Assembly (NCBI GenBank): GCA_034928535.1
Contig: JAYFOV010000010.1
Coordinates: 1 to 64,000, forward strand
Reading direction: 5' to 3'
Source of the DNA: CAXXOK01 sp001604115
Lineage (GTDB): Bacteria > Bacillota > Clostridia > Christensenellales > Aristaeellaceae
DNA length: 64,000 nucleotides
Program-made: the position numbers and the translations under genes
The notes under the pieces: generated by a model
What the model was told of the DNA's origin: nothing
What the model saw: only the letters and a program-made list of their open reading frames with translations
Database searches by the model: none
In this document: positions 27,771-36,481 of the stretch, in pieces
Layout: each line of letters opens with the position of its first letter
Position numbering within the stretch: the first letter of the stretch is position 1

Positions 27771-28721
27771 TTATGGGGTCACAAGGCGCGTCTGTGGCTC
27801 GCAGGTGGCCATCAGCGTTACATGGCCGGAAATCAACACGGCTTCATAGGCCGGCAGCAGGAAATTCGACCCGATCTGCAAGGGAATACCATCTGCGGTG
27901 CCGGCGCCACCAACAACGGTGCAGAGCTGGTAGCCGTCAAACCGCAGTGCTTGCTCGCCGTTGATCTCATAACGGCTCACGCAGAAGCTTTCATTTCTGA
28001 TGAAAACCGTCTCGGTGCCGCCGGCCAGCACATTGGTCTTCGGCAGGGGGTGTGCATCTTGACGGCCAAGCGCATCATCCACACAGGCGATGGCTTGCTC
28101 CAGATGCAGGGGGCGTTCCTGCCCCTGCGCATCTTTGCGGTGGTAGTCATAAAAACGGTAGGTAACATCGGTGGCCTGCTGGATTTCATACACGACCGCA
28201 CCCTTGCGCAGCGCATGCAGGATGCCGGCCGGCAGATAGACAAAATCGCCCTGTTGCACAGGCAAATAATCCAGCAATGCATCCCATCGATCCGAGGCGA
28301 TCATGTCCCGAAGGGCTGCTTTGTCAGGTGCGCGGTGGCCATAGACAATGTTGCCGGCGGCAGGGGCTTCCAGGAAGTACCACGCTTCATTTTTACCGGT
28401 GGAGTAGCCCTGCGCCTTGGCGATGGAGGCATTGGGGTGAATTTGAATGCTCAGATCGTCCATGGGCGCGACCAACGATATGATTACCGGGAAATCCGAA
28501 AAGCGGCTTTGAAACAAGTTTGGTTGCTCTTGCCACAGCATGCGTAAAGTTTTGCCGTCATGGGGGCCACCTTGAATGACGTTGCTGGCATCCGCCTGCG
28601 CGCTGAAAGACCAGGACTGGCCAATGGCATCGCCAAACCATGGATAACGGAAATACTCCCGCAGGCGCGTGCCACCCCAGATGGCTGGGCGTTCAATGGG
28701 GATGGTTTGAAGGATCGGCAT
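27771..28721 (-). CDS. manA: Mannose-6-phosphate isomerase, class I
   Basis: A 316-residue cupin-fold zinc enzyme interconverting mannose-6-phosphate and fructose-6-phosphate. Zinc-ligand motifs are SIQIHP (Gln and His), KNEAWYF (Glu) and AGILHAL (His). Length matches the short Firmicutes ManA/Pmi type. It follows the ROK kinase gene after 12 bp. Together they would phosphorylate and isomerise a hexose, plausibly mannose released by the glycosidase-like gene upstream. AGGGAGGTACC-like ribosome site lies just before ATG 28721. Confidence 0.92.
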   Translation of the reverse strand: MPILQTIPIERPAIWGGTRLREYFRYPWFGDAIGQSWSFSAQADASNVIQGGPHDGKTLRMLWQEQPNLFQSRFSDFPVIISLVAPMDDLSIQIHPNASIAKAQGYSTGKNEAWYFLEAPAAGNIVYGHRAPDKAALRDMIASDRWDALLDYLPVQQGDFVYLPAGILHALRKGAVVYEIQQATDVTYRFYDYHRKDAQGQERPLHLEQAIACVDDALGRQDAHPLPKTNVLAGGTETVFIRNESFCVSRYEINGEQALRFDGYQLCTVVGGAGTADGIPLQIGSNFLLPAYEAVLISGHVTLMATCEPQTRLVTP

Positions 28722-28733
28722 GGGTACCTCCCT

Positions 28734-29678
28734 TTATTGGATCTCATCGGCAGTCAGGAAGGCCGCGCCCACCATGGGTGCATCGCTGCCAAGCCTGGCC
28801 TGGGACACAAGCACCTGACGCTTGCGTGCCCATGCGGGGTAGCCATAGTGCAGGATCTTTTCCTGCAATGGATCAATAAACAGCGCTTTGTGCGCACACA
28901 CACCGCCGGAGATCACCACCCTGTCGGTGGAGAGGATATCGATCATGAGGGACAAGCCGTAGGCGAGCTTATCCACACAGTCAGCGATGAGGTTCAGCGC
29001 ATCGCCGTCACCGGCATAGGCGAGTTGAAAAACGGACTCCGTTTTTTGCGGAAGGTCGCGCAGTTTGTGCGGAAAGCGTTCCAATGCCTGTTCCAATATA
29101 GCATTGCCGCTGGCATAGCGCTCCAGGCACCCCCGCTGGCCGCAGGCGCAAGGCCTGCCTTGCCATACGATGGGTGTATGCCCAATCTCGCCTGCGGTGC
29201 GCATTGCCCCGGCAAACACTTTTCCGCCAGAAATCACGCCGCACCCAATACCGGTGCCGACCGTCACGCACAACATGTGCGGTTGGGTGCGCTGGCTGCC
29301 AAAACGGTACTCCGCATAGGCGGCTGCCCAGCTATCCTGCACCACGGTCACTGGTCTGTGCCAGCGTGCAGCGAACAGATCGCTCAGCGGCACTTCGTGA
29401 TCGCCAAACAGGTTGCAGCTATACGCTACTACGCCGCGGGTAAAATCCGCCGTGCCGGGAATGCCCGCGCCAATGTGGATGGCATCCGCAAGGGAAAGCT
29501 GCCTTGCGGCCAGCATGGCCTCGATTTCTCCGGCAATCATCCCTGCAAAGGCTGCGGGCGAATCCGCACCGAGGGAGGGAAACGTCGTTTTGCACATGAC
29601 CTGTCCCTCCGGGGTCAGGATGCCCGCATTGACCTTGGTGCCACCGATGTCAATGCCAATGTGAAAGGGGTTGGACAT
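28734..29678 (-). CDS. ROK-family sugar kinase
   Basis: A 314-residue ROK kinase: N-terminal phosphate loop GIDIGGTKV, PGTADF, catalytic Asp in VVQDSWAAA, TVGTGIGCG adenosine motif and the zinc site CACGQRGCLE preceded by GEIGH. The protein phosphorylates a hexose with ATP; glucose, mannose, fructose or N-acylmannosamine are all possible from the sequence. Its position directly before manA favours mannose or fructose. AGGGAGG lies upstream of ATG 29678, and the gene is 30 bp after the glycosidase-like gene. Confidence 0.9.
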   Translation of the reverse strand: MSNPFHIGIDIGGTKVNAGILTPEGQVMCKTTFPSLGADSPAAFAGMIAGEIEAMLAARQLSLADAIHIGAGIPGTADFTRGVVAYSCNLFGDHEVPLSDLFAARWHRPVTVVQDSWAAAYAEYRFGSQRTQPHMLCVTVGTGIGCGVISGGKVFAGAMRTAGEIGHTPIVWQGRPCACGQRGCLERYASGNAILEQALERFPHKLRDLPQKTESVFQLAYAGDGDALNLIADCVDKLAYGLSLMIDILSTDRVVISGGVCAHKALFIDPLQEKILHYGYPAWARKRQVLVSQARLGSDAPMVGAAFLTADEIQ

Positions 29679-29708
29679 AACAAGCCTCCCTCCATCGTTT
29701 GGATGCGG

Positions 29709-31742
29709 TCAGATCAGCTCGAACATGTCAAAGATATCGAGTTTAGGCAGGTGGATGTTGGTTTGACCGTTGATGGTTTCCGTATGCAAGGGCTCCCCGG
29801 TCACCAGACGCACAGCGCGCATGCCTGCTGCCGGCCACAGGATGTGGATATCATGCACAGGTACCACAGGCGGCGTTTCCTGCTGGTTGATGGCGGCCAT
29901 AAACGTCCTGCCATCCTTCTGCCACGCGAGCATTTCCACATATTTGGGCGCATCGGATGTGAAGGAAGGTTTGGCGATGAGGGAACAGATCAGGTTGCGG
30001 GCTGCCACATGGCTCTGGTAGGGACGCATGAGCTCAATGGGTGCCGCAGTCCACAGCAGGGTGCTGCTGCCGATCCTGCGCCGCACGATGGCAGGCGAAT
30101 CGGTGTAGATGCCGGGAGGATTGCTATGGATGGCGGAGAACTCCCCCGTGCCGGGAACCGTATAGGGGAGGGTCAGCGTGCCCAGCACTTCCGCATCGGC
30201 CGCCGTAAGCCTGGCAGTATATTGATGCATGGTAATGTTCAGCGGTACCATGTGGCTGAAACCTTCCAGATAGGCTTCGCCTGCTTTGGTGGGACTGATG
30301 TAGGTGATGGTGTGCTCCGTTTTGCCGGTGATCTGGATCCCCAACAGCTCCGCCAGGCGCACATCCGCTACCGGCCCGCTCACAAACAGATTGCCGCCCT
30401 GCGCTACGTAGGCTTCGATCGCGTCCATTTCCTCCGGCAGGATGCGCGCCACATGGGACAGGATCAGCGATTGTCCGCGGTAATCCTTCAGGTTGCGGCT
30501 GCCGATCACCTCAAAGGGGATATTGTTCTCCCGCAGGATGCCTGCCATGCCGATCGGGCAATCAGCGTAATATTTTGGGCTGAAGGATTTGCCTTGCATC
30601 GCGCCGGTTTCATTGGGGTCAAACTTGGCGTGGGAGGCAAACCAGATCGCGGTATCATGGATGAGCTGCCCATTCACATAAGGCTCATAAGGCATGGTTT
30701 TGGCAAAGATGGACTTCATGAGCTGCGTATATACTTCCGGCACGATGCTGCCATCGGGGTTGATGGCATCCACCAGCTGGAAGGCACCGGAGTGCGCCAG
30801 CGCCGTGATGGCGTGCAGCAGCAGCTCAGCCTCCGTTTTGGTGGTGGTGTGCTGGTTCAGCTCTGGGTCGCACCGCGAGGTATGGTAGGTAAAGGGCAGC
30901 GCCGGGCTCACATTCTTATAGTATTTGTTGATGAAGGTCTGTTGCAAAAAACCGCCGTAATAATCGCCGCCCGCATAGTCCACGGCATCCATCAGGTACT
31001 CGCTGGATGCGTGGATCCAGGGGGAGGTGATCATGCTGAATTGATGCTCAATGGTCACCTCTGGATGGATGGCTTTTACGCTGTCGGTCGCAAAACGCGC
31101 ATATTCTGCCATCCACTTTTCACGCAGCAGTTGAAATGTAAGGAACTGTGCATCGGTAAAGTCGATGCGGCGCGGCATGTCATGTCCGGTTTCCTCAAAA
31201 TAGCGCTTGCGGCAATGCTGGCAGTAGCACACGTCCGGCCAAAAGGTCATGTCCAGAAACATGCCCTCAAAGGAATAGTATCGGTTCAGGTGCGTCAGGT
31301 TTTCCCGCACATAGGCACGGTAGTCCGGGTTGTTGGGGCAAACGATGCCATACCGCCCGGATTTGAAATTGGGCTTATCCCGATATTCCCGGAATTGCAT
31401 GCCTTCCTCGGTTACGCAGCGCCAATCCGGGTGGTTGTCATACGCCCAGTTGTCAAAGATCTGGGTAAAGTAAGCCACAACGGCAATGCCCTTTTCGTGG
31501 CACAGGCGCACCATATCGCCAAAGTAGTCATACCCCTTGAGCCCTTGGTGCATGCGGCCAACGGGCGGTTTGTAATAGCAAAGCCCCGTATGCGATTTGG
31601 CTTTGACCATGGCAGATTGAAAGCCCGCCTCCGCCAGGGCATCCACATATTCTTTGGCGTTGACCTTGCTTAGAAATTCTTCGTTCCAGTCATCAATGTG
31701 CATATCCAGAAGGTTCCTGCGAAAATTGCCTTTTATCCACAT
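29709..31742 (-). CDS. Glycoside-hydrolase-like protein (GHL6 / beta-galactosidase-trimerisation type)
   Basis: A 677-residue cytoplasmic protein without signal peptide. The N-terminal 350 residues look like a TIM-barrel hydrolase of the hypothetical glycosyl hydrolase 6 / GH42- or GH29-like superfamily: GIAVVAYFTQIFDNW, YSFEGMFLDMTFWPDVCYCQHC, TIEHQF and AVDYAGGDYYGG. Asp in FLDMTF is a candidate catalytic residue. A central segment (about 370-530; SLILSHVARILPEEMDAIE, GGNLFVSG) resembles the amidotransferase-like trimerisation domain of GH42 enzymes, followed by beta-rich domains. With its ABC-permease and kinase neighbours it probably cleaves an imported oligosaccharide. The substrate cannot be read from the sequence. 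Confidence 0.65.
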   Translation of the reverse strand: MWIKGNFRRNLLDMHIDDWNEEFLSKVNAKEYVDALAEAGFQSAMVKAKSHTGLCYYKPPVGRMHQGLKGYDYFGDMVRLCHEKGIAVVAYFTQIFDNWAYDNHPDWRCVTEEGMQFREYRDKPNFKSGRYGIVCPNNPDYRAYVRENLTHLNRYYSFEGMFLDMTFWPDVCYCQHCRKRYFEETGHDMPRRIDFTDAQFLTFQLLREKWMAEYARFATDSVKAIHPEVTIEHQFSMITSPWIHASSEYLMDAVDYAGGDYYGGFLQQTFINKYYKNVSPALPFTYHTSRCDPELNQHTTTKTEAELLLHAITALAHSGAFQLVDAINPDGSIVPEVYTQLMKSIFAKTMPYEPYVNGQLIHDTAIWFASHAKFDPNETGAMQGKSFSPKYYADCPIGMAGILRENNIPFEVIGSRNLKDYRGQSLILSHVARILPEEMDAIEAYVAQGGNLFVSGPVADVRLAELLGIQITGKTEHTITYISPTKAGEAYLEGFSHMVPLNITMHQYTARLTAADAEVLGTLTLPYTVPGTGEFSAIHSNPPGIYTDSPAIVRRRIGSSTLLWTAAPIELMRPYQSHVAARNLICSLIAKPSFTSDAPKYVEMLAWQKDGRTFMAAINQQETPPVVPVHDIHILWPAAGMRAVRLVTGEPLHTETINGQTNIHLPKLDIFDMFELI

Positions 31743-31765
31743 GGTCAGGTCGTCCCTTTCGTGCG

Positions 31766-32635
31766 TTAATTCTCCCGGGAGTGGATCACCGCTTCATACT
31801 GGGTAATGGGGGCTTTGAGCACGGAATTCTCCAGAAACTTGCTGGGCGACATGCCCACGATTTTCTTGAAGATCTTGCTAAAGACGTGGATGCCGGAAAA
31901 CCCGCACAGGTAGGCAACCTCCGTCAGACTCTTGTTGTCCTTGTACATGAGCTGCTTGGCGCGCTCGATGCGGATGTTGAGCATGTAGGTGTGCAGCGAT
32001 ATGCCCAGCTGATCCTGGAACAACTTGGTCAGGTAGTTGGCGGAGACCCCCACTGCAGATGCGATCTGCTGATTGTCAAGCTCTGTTTGGCATAGGTTTT
32101 TGTAGATGTAGGAAACCGCGTTCTCAATATGTACCCAGGACTTGGTTTTGGCATCGCCGCGCCTGCTTTCCGCAACGTTGCCGGAGGCTCGGAAGTAGGG
32201 CACCAGCAGTTGCAGCGCGATGCCGGTGAGCATTGCGCGGTAACCGGGACGCTGCTCATCAAACTCCTTATACATGCGCAGGTAGTTGTTGCTCAAATCG
32301 TACTTTTCGCCTTCATTTGCCGTGGCCACAAACACGTTGTTGCCCCAGGGAATTTCCCGATCCGGCGCATCGAAATAGTCAAAATGGAAAATGTACTGCA
32401 CAAGGGGCTCATCCCCTTTGCTGGCGATGATGTGCGCGGCTTTGGGCGGCAGCACGATCATGTCCCCCGTCTTGAGGAAGAAACGGCCGCCGTTGACAAA
32501 GAATTCCGCGCTTCCCCCGGCAATGTACGTGAAAACATACTCATCATCCTGCCATTTGCCGTACATGTCTACGGCACGCTTGATGCGCATGGTCACCACA
32601 TTGGGTCGGATATCCTCCAGAAAGGAAATGTCCAT
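31766..32635 (-). CDS. AraC-family transcriptional regulator with cupin domain
   Basis: A 289-residue regulator. The N-terminal cupin-like ligand domain (GGSAEFFVNGGRFFLKTGD, VLPPKAAHII) precedes a C-terminal double helix-turn-helix (about 180-280): IASAVGVSANYLTKLFQ and LTEVAYLCGFSGIHVFSKIFKKI. It would sense the imported sugar and activate the operon in which it sits, between the permease genes and the glycosidase gene. Candidate direct-repeat binding sites occur upstream of the first gene (35983-36042). It starts 18 bp after the malG-type permease. Confidence 0.92.
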   Translation of the reverse strand: MDISFLEDIRPNVVTMRIKRAVDMYGKWQDDEYVFTYIAGGSAEFFVNGGRFFLKTGDMIVLPPKAAHIIASKGDEPLVQYIFHFDYFDAPDREIPWGNNVFVATANEGEKYDLSNNYLRMYKEFDEQRPGYRAMLTGIALQLLVPYFRASGNVAESRRGDAKTKSWVHIENAVSYIYKNLCQTELDNQQIASAVGVSANYLTKLFQDQLGISLHTYMLNIRIERAKQLMYKDNKSLTEVAYLCGFSGIHVFSKIFKKIVGMSPSKFLENSVLKAPITQYEAVIHSREN

Positions 32636-32653
32636 TGCTGTTCACCTGCCCAT

Positions 32654-33487
32654 TCAGCCTTTGACTGCGCCGGCCATCATGCCCTGCATGATCTTCTTGT
32701 AAAAGAGGATGTAGATGAGCACCACCGGAAGCGTTGCCATGGCGAGCGCCGCCATCAGGAGCGTATAGTCGATGGAAAACTGGGACGTAAAGCTGGTCAG
32801 GCCTACCGGAACGGTCTTGTAGGCAGCTTTCATGACCAGCATTTGCGCAAAGGGGAACTCATTCCAGGTGTGCATAAATGCCAGAATGACCACGGTGGAC
32901 AGTACCGGCCGGCAGATGGGCAGGATGATGGTGAACATGGTGCGCAGCATGCCCGCGCCATCAATGGCGGCGGCGTCCTCCATCTCCTTGGAAATACCTT
33001 TAACATAGCTATCCACCAGGAAGATTGCGATGGGCAACTCAAAGGCGATGTAGGGGAACAGGAGCGTGATGCGCGTGTTCAGGAGACCGACGCCTTTGAA
33101 CAGGATAAACATGGGCACGATGAGCGCATACACCGGCACCAGAATACCAGCCAGGAACACGCCATACACAAACCCACGGCCACGGAAGCGGTAGCGGGAG
33201 AGCAGGTAGCCTACAACAAAGGTAAACAACAACACGATGGCCAGGGAAATGAAGCTGTTAAATGCGCTGTTGAACAAATACACATCAAACTTTGCGGTTT
33301 CAAACGCCTTGACGTAGTTGCCAAAGTTGAGCGCAGCGGGAAGGGAAAATGAATTGAGGTTGAACTCCGTCGCGGTTTTCAGAGACGAGTAGCCCAGCCA
33401 CACCACGGGGAAAATGCAGGTGATCGAAAGCAGCATGATCGGCACATTGATGAAAAACCAGCTCAGCGCCTCCTTGATTTTCTTCAT
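32654..33487 (-). CDS. Carbohydrate ABC transporter permease, MalG type
   Basis: A 277-residue inner permease with six predicted helices and the EAA motif (…KEMEDAAAIDGAG…) that docks on the ATPase; the C-terminus KKIMQGMMAGAVKG is typical of the MalG/CUT1 family. ATG 33487 overlaps the preceding permease's stop by four bases (ATGA), indicating translational coupling, and has GGGGAGG eight bases upstream. No ATPase gene lies in this operon, so a shared MsmK/UgpC-like ATPase elsewhere is expected. Confidence 0.93.
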   Translation of the reverse strand: MKKIKEALSWFFINVPIMLLSITCIFPVVWLGYSSLKTATEFNLNSFSLPAALNFGNYVKAFETAKFDVYLFNSAFNSFISLAIVLLFTFVVGYLLSRYRFRGRGFVYGVFLAGILVPVYALIVPMFILFKGVGLLNTRITLLFPYIAFELPIAIFLVDSYVKGISKEMEDAAAIDGAGMLRTMFTIILPICRPVLSTVVILAFMHTWNEFPFAQMLVMKAAYKTVPVGLTSFTSQFSIDYTLLMAALAMATLPVVLIYILFYKKIMQGMMAGAVKG

Positions 33488-34377
33488 GCGTTTTTCCTCC
33501 CCACAGAGCCCATCAGCAATTGGATAACCCAACTGATCAACAGGCTAAATACCAGCAGCATCACAGAAATGGTGGCGCCGTAGCCGAAATTGCTGTTCTC
33601 AAACGTGGTTTTGAAACAGTACAGCGCCAGCACGCTGGAGGAGCGCCCGGGACCGCCGTTGGTCATGATATAAATATGATCATATATCTTCATTGTGCCG
33701 GACGCGCAGAGGATGATGGCGATTTTCAGCGTATCCCAGATCATCGGCAGGGTGATCTGCGTTGAGCGCTGGTACCAGTTAGCGCCGTCGATCTCCGCAC
33801 ATTCATAAATCTCGGTGGGCACCGCGGAAATAGCGCTCATGAGAATGACCAGATACAGGCCGATATACTGCCACATGACCGGGATGGATACCGTGGTAAG
33901 GATCAGGCTGGTATCATCCAGCCAGAGCCGGATCCACCCATCCAGACCCATGGCACGCAGCAGCGTGTTGAGCAGGCCGAAATTCTGATCGTACACAAAT
34001 TTCCACACAAAGCCGATGACCACGGGGGCAAGCACCACAGGGAAAAAGATGACCGTGCGGTGGAACTCGCTCCACCTGAGTTTGCGGTTTGTCATTAAAA
34101 AAGATATGACCAAGGCGATGCCCACCTGGCCGAATACGCAATACAGCGATATGATCAGCGTGTTGGTGGTCGAAAGCCAAAAATTCTTGTCTTTGAGCAT
34201 GGTGGCATAGTTTTTGAGCCCTGCAAAGGACTGCGCTCCAATGCCATCCCACTTGAGAAAACTGTAATATACGGACACGCATAGCGGTATGATCACAATA
34301 AACAGGTACAGGAGAAAAGGCACGCCAATGAGCGTGTAAATCAGTGGCAGGTTCCTTTTGGCATTCCGTTCCAGCAT
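33484..34377 (-). CDS. Carbohydrate ABC transporter permease, MalF type
   Basis: A 297-residue CUT1 permease: IGVPFLLYLFIVIIPLCVSV first helix, SFLKWDGIG, and the EAA loop EIYECAEIDGANWYQR followed by ITLPMI. Partner of the MalG-type gene. ATG 34377 is preferred to a longer frame (34455) because AAAGGGTGAGG lies immediately before it. A small 7-bp hairpin (34402-34421) sits just upstream of the ribosome site. The 177-bp gap to the binding-protein gene contains the stem-loop at 34506-34541. Confidence 0.93.
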   Translation of the reverse strand: MLERNAKRNLPLIYTLIGVPFLLYLFIVIIPLCVSVYYSFLKWDGIGAQSFAGLKNYATMLKDKNFWLSTTNTLIISLYCVFGQVGIALVISFLMTNRKLRWSEFHRTVIFFPVVLAPVVIGFVWKFVYDQNFGLLNTLLRAMGLDGWIRLWLDDTSLILTTVSIPVMWQYIGLYLVILMSAISAVPTEIYECAEIDGANWYQRSTQITLPMIWDTLKIAIILCASGTMKIYDHIYIMTNGGPGRSSSVLALYCFKTTFENSNFGYGATISVMLLVFSLLISWVIQLLMGSVGRKNA

Positions 34378-34505
34378 GAGCCTCACCCTTTGCCGCAAGT
34401 TCCGGGGCTGCCGCGCCCCGGCATAAAAAACGGGAAGGACGGAGTGCTGCCGCACAGGGGCATCCAGCCGTGTGAAGCAGCCCTCCGCCGATCCTGGGGA
34501 GAAAC

Positions 34506-34541
34506 GTGGCGGAACCGTTGATCATTTGCCGGCTCCGCCAC
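34506..34541 (-). promoter_or_regulatory. Intra-operon stem-loop after binding-protein gene
   Basis: GTGGCGGAACCG (34506-34517) pairs with CGGCTCCGCCAC (34530-34541), 12 bp with one mismatch-tolerant G-T pair, 14 bases past the binding-protein stop. On the minus strand GTTTCT follows. Likely a partial terminator or 3' stabiliser giving more binding protein than permease. Confidence 0.6.
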
Positions 34542-34554
34542 CGAAAGGTTGGTT

Positions 34555-35847
34555 TTACTGCGCTTCCAGCACAGCCTGGCAGGCTTCGGCCATTTCCATC
34601 GGGGTTACAGCGCCGATGAGCAGTTCCTGCGTGCGGGCGTAGAGCTCAGAGGCGATGGGGGAGCTCAGCTGCACATCGAAGATGGGCAGGAAAGTCCACG
34701 TGGAGGCCAGTGCACTGTACTTGGCAAACAGCGGGTCCAGCTTGGTCTGATCCACATTGCTGGTCTTGCAGGCGGGCACAAACCCGGCTTCCAGCGCATA
34801 GGTGCCATAGTTGCCCGTGGTGATGGCTTTGTAGTAGTTCAGGGCAGCCGCCTGCTGCTCATCGCTCAGGCCGGCTTTGATCACATAGCTCCAGCCAGCG
34901 CCGCCGGCTACGCCATTTTGCACGCCGCTCTCCTGGCCTTCCACTGCGGGGATGGCCGCGAACTCGGTTGCAGCCTTTACATCTTCGGGCGCATCCTTGA
35001 TGATGTTGCCCAGCGCCCAAGCGCCTTCGATGAACATGGCGGCCTTCTTGTTCATGTACATAGCCTGCTGCTCGTTGTTGTTAATGGAGTTCATATCAGC
35101 ATTGAAGGCGCCTGCGGTGGCAAGGGCTTGGAAATCCGTCAGCGCCTGCACAAATGCAGGATCAGTGAATTTGGCGCCGGTCTGGTTCTTCAGGCTCTCA
35201 AACCACTCGCCATTGATGTAGCGATAGGCAAAGGTGTTGAGCAGGCAGCTCTCGGCGACCCACTGATCCTTGTTGCCCAGCGCAATGGGCGTATAACCCT
35301 TGGCCTTGATCTGCTCCACGGCGGTCAGCAGCTCGGCATAGGTAGCGGGGAAGCTGGCAACGCCGCACTCGGCCAGGATGTCCTTGTTATAGTACACCAC
35401 GGCATTGGGCTGCATCTGGAAGGGGAAGCCATAGGCTACGCCATCCACCAGCGCATCGCCAAAAGCGGTGTCCAGATATTCGGCCTTCCAGGCATCGTCC
35501 AGCAGATCGGACACGGGCACGATCTTGCCTGCTTTGGCAAGGCTGGCGAGCATATCGCCCTTGCACAGGAACAGATCGGGGAGCTCGTCGCCGGTCACGA
35601 GCACCTTGAGGTTTGTCTCGTAATCGTCATGGGCGACGTAGGTGGCGGTGACGTCGATATTCGGGTTGGCCGCCAGGAACTCTTCGCTCGCCTGATCGAA
35701 CGCCTTGGCTGTGCCGGCGGTGTCCGATACGCTGTGGAAGTGCAGGAAGGACAAGGGTGTTTTTTCTTCTGCGGCGGCTACGCTAAACAGTGAGCCCAAC
35801 AGAACGATCGCCATGATGAGGGAAAGCCATTTTTGAGTACCCTTCAT
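34555..35847 (-). CDS. Sugar ABC transporter substrate-binding protein (CUT1)
   Basis: A 430-residue extracellular solute-binding protein (MalE/UgpB-like family). A cleavable signal peptide (MKGTQKW…SVAAAEE) ends in an A-x-A site with no lipobox Cys. The mature part has FLHFHSVSDTAGTAKAF, VDGVAYGFPFQMQPNAVVYYN and FIEGAWALGNI, typical of the family. Ligand is unknown; the glycosidase, ROK kinase and ManA downstream suggest a mannose- or fructose-containing saccharide. AAGGAGG lies eight bases before ATG 35847; a longer in-frame start at 35955 is not supported. First gene of the operon. Confidence 0.94.
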   Translation of the reverse strand: MKGTQKWLSLIMAIVLLGSLFSVAAAEEKTPLSFLHFHSVSDTAGTAKAFDQASEEFLAANPNIDVTATYVAHDDYETNLKVLVTGDELPDLFLCKGDMLASLAKAGKIVPVSDLLDDAWKAEYLDTAFGDALVDGVAYGFPFQMQPNAVVYYNKDILAECGVASFPATYAELLTAVEQIKAKGYTPIALGNKDQWVAESCLLNTFAYRYINGEWFESLKNQTGAKFTDPAFVQALTDFQALATAGAFNADMNSINNNEQQAMYMNKKAAMFIEGAWALGNIIKDAPEDVKAATEFAAIPAVEGQESGVQNGVAGGAGWSYVIKAGLSDEQQAAALNYYKAITTGNYGTYALEAGFVPACKTSNVDQTKLDPLFAKYSALASTWTFLPIFDVQLSSPIASELYARTQELLIGAVTPMEMAEACQAVLEAQ

Positions 35848-35944
35848 GAATGGATCCTCCTTACGTGTGCACAGTGCGTGCACCCTGCCGATGCCAGTTT
35901 GCCGTCGGGGGGCACACGCGCAATGCTGCTTGTTTGATATTGCT

Positions 35945-36042
35945 ATTATAGTCACAATGTAAGCGGGGTGTCTTTATCTGATGGGATGATTATTTGTCCA
36001 TTTCTAATGGGACGAGCAGTGCGCAAAAGGGAATGATTTGTC
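35945..36042 (-). promoter_or_regulatory. Candidate AraC-controlled promoter of the 35847-27063 operon
   Basis: A TATAAT -10 lies at 35950-35945 on the minus strand with no good -35 at the expected place, as usual for activator-dependent promoters. Just upstream are two related direct copies read on plus: GGGATGATTATTTGTC (35983-35998) and GGGAATGATTTGTC (36029-36042), 46 bp apart. The proximal copy sits about where an AraC-type activator would touch RNA polymerase. The rest of the 35848-36415 gap holds no gene. Confidence 0.5.
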
Positions 36043-36415
36043 ATAAACCACAGTTGTTTGCCAATCCACACACATTTGGTGCGTTTGCCATCAGAATCAT
36101 GAGGTAATGCCTATAAAAAATGGGATTTTTGAGGCGGCATATTCGGGGTAAGGGCGTAATCTAGCACCACCTTCGACGTTATCTTGTGTGATAAGGGCAA
36201 GTATTGGACAACAAAGACGGTTGAATCGGACAAGCGAAGCCCAAATCTATTGTACCGCATGTGTCAATTTCACCATCTTTGGGAAAATCCAAAAATCATA
36301 GAAATGGACACCAAACGCAACTATACCATACCGCATTGTACAGATTGCCGCAAGGGTATGCCAAGCTCTTTTGGCGCAAGGCATCACCAGACTGAACGAG
36401 CTTTGGAAAAGAGCC

Positions 36416-36444
36416 TTGACAATTGGGCGCCGTTACGCCATAAT
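36416..36444 (+). promoter_or_regulatory. Promoter for the MarR-type regulator
   Basis: TTGACA (36416-36421), 17-bp spacer, CATAAT (36439-36444). Start of transcription would be near 36451, 31 nt before ATG 36482. The spacer contains a GGCGCC palindrome that could bind a regulator. Confidence 0.75.
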
Positions 36445-36481
36445 CACAAAGTACCTAGTAATATTAGAGGAGCTGAGATCG

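Noticed and set aside
28560..31673. Very long plus-strand open frame of 1,037 codons
   Set aside because: It lies antisense to the epimerase-kinase-glycosidase genes, has no ribosome site and an Arg/His/Gly-rich composition typical of the shadow frame of GC-rich genes.
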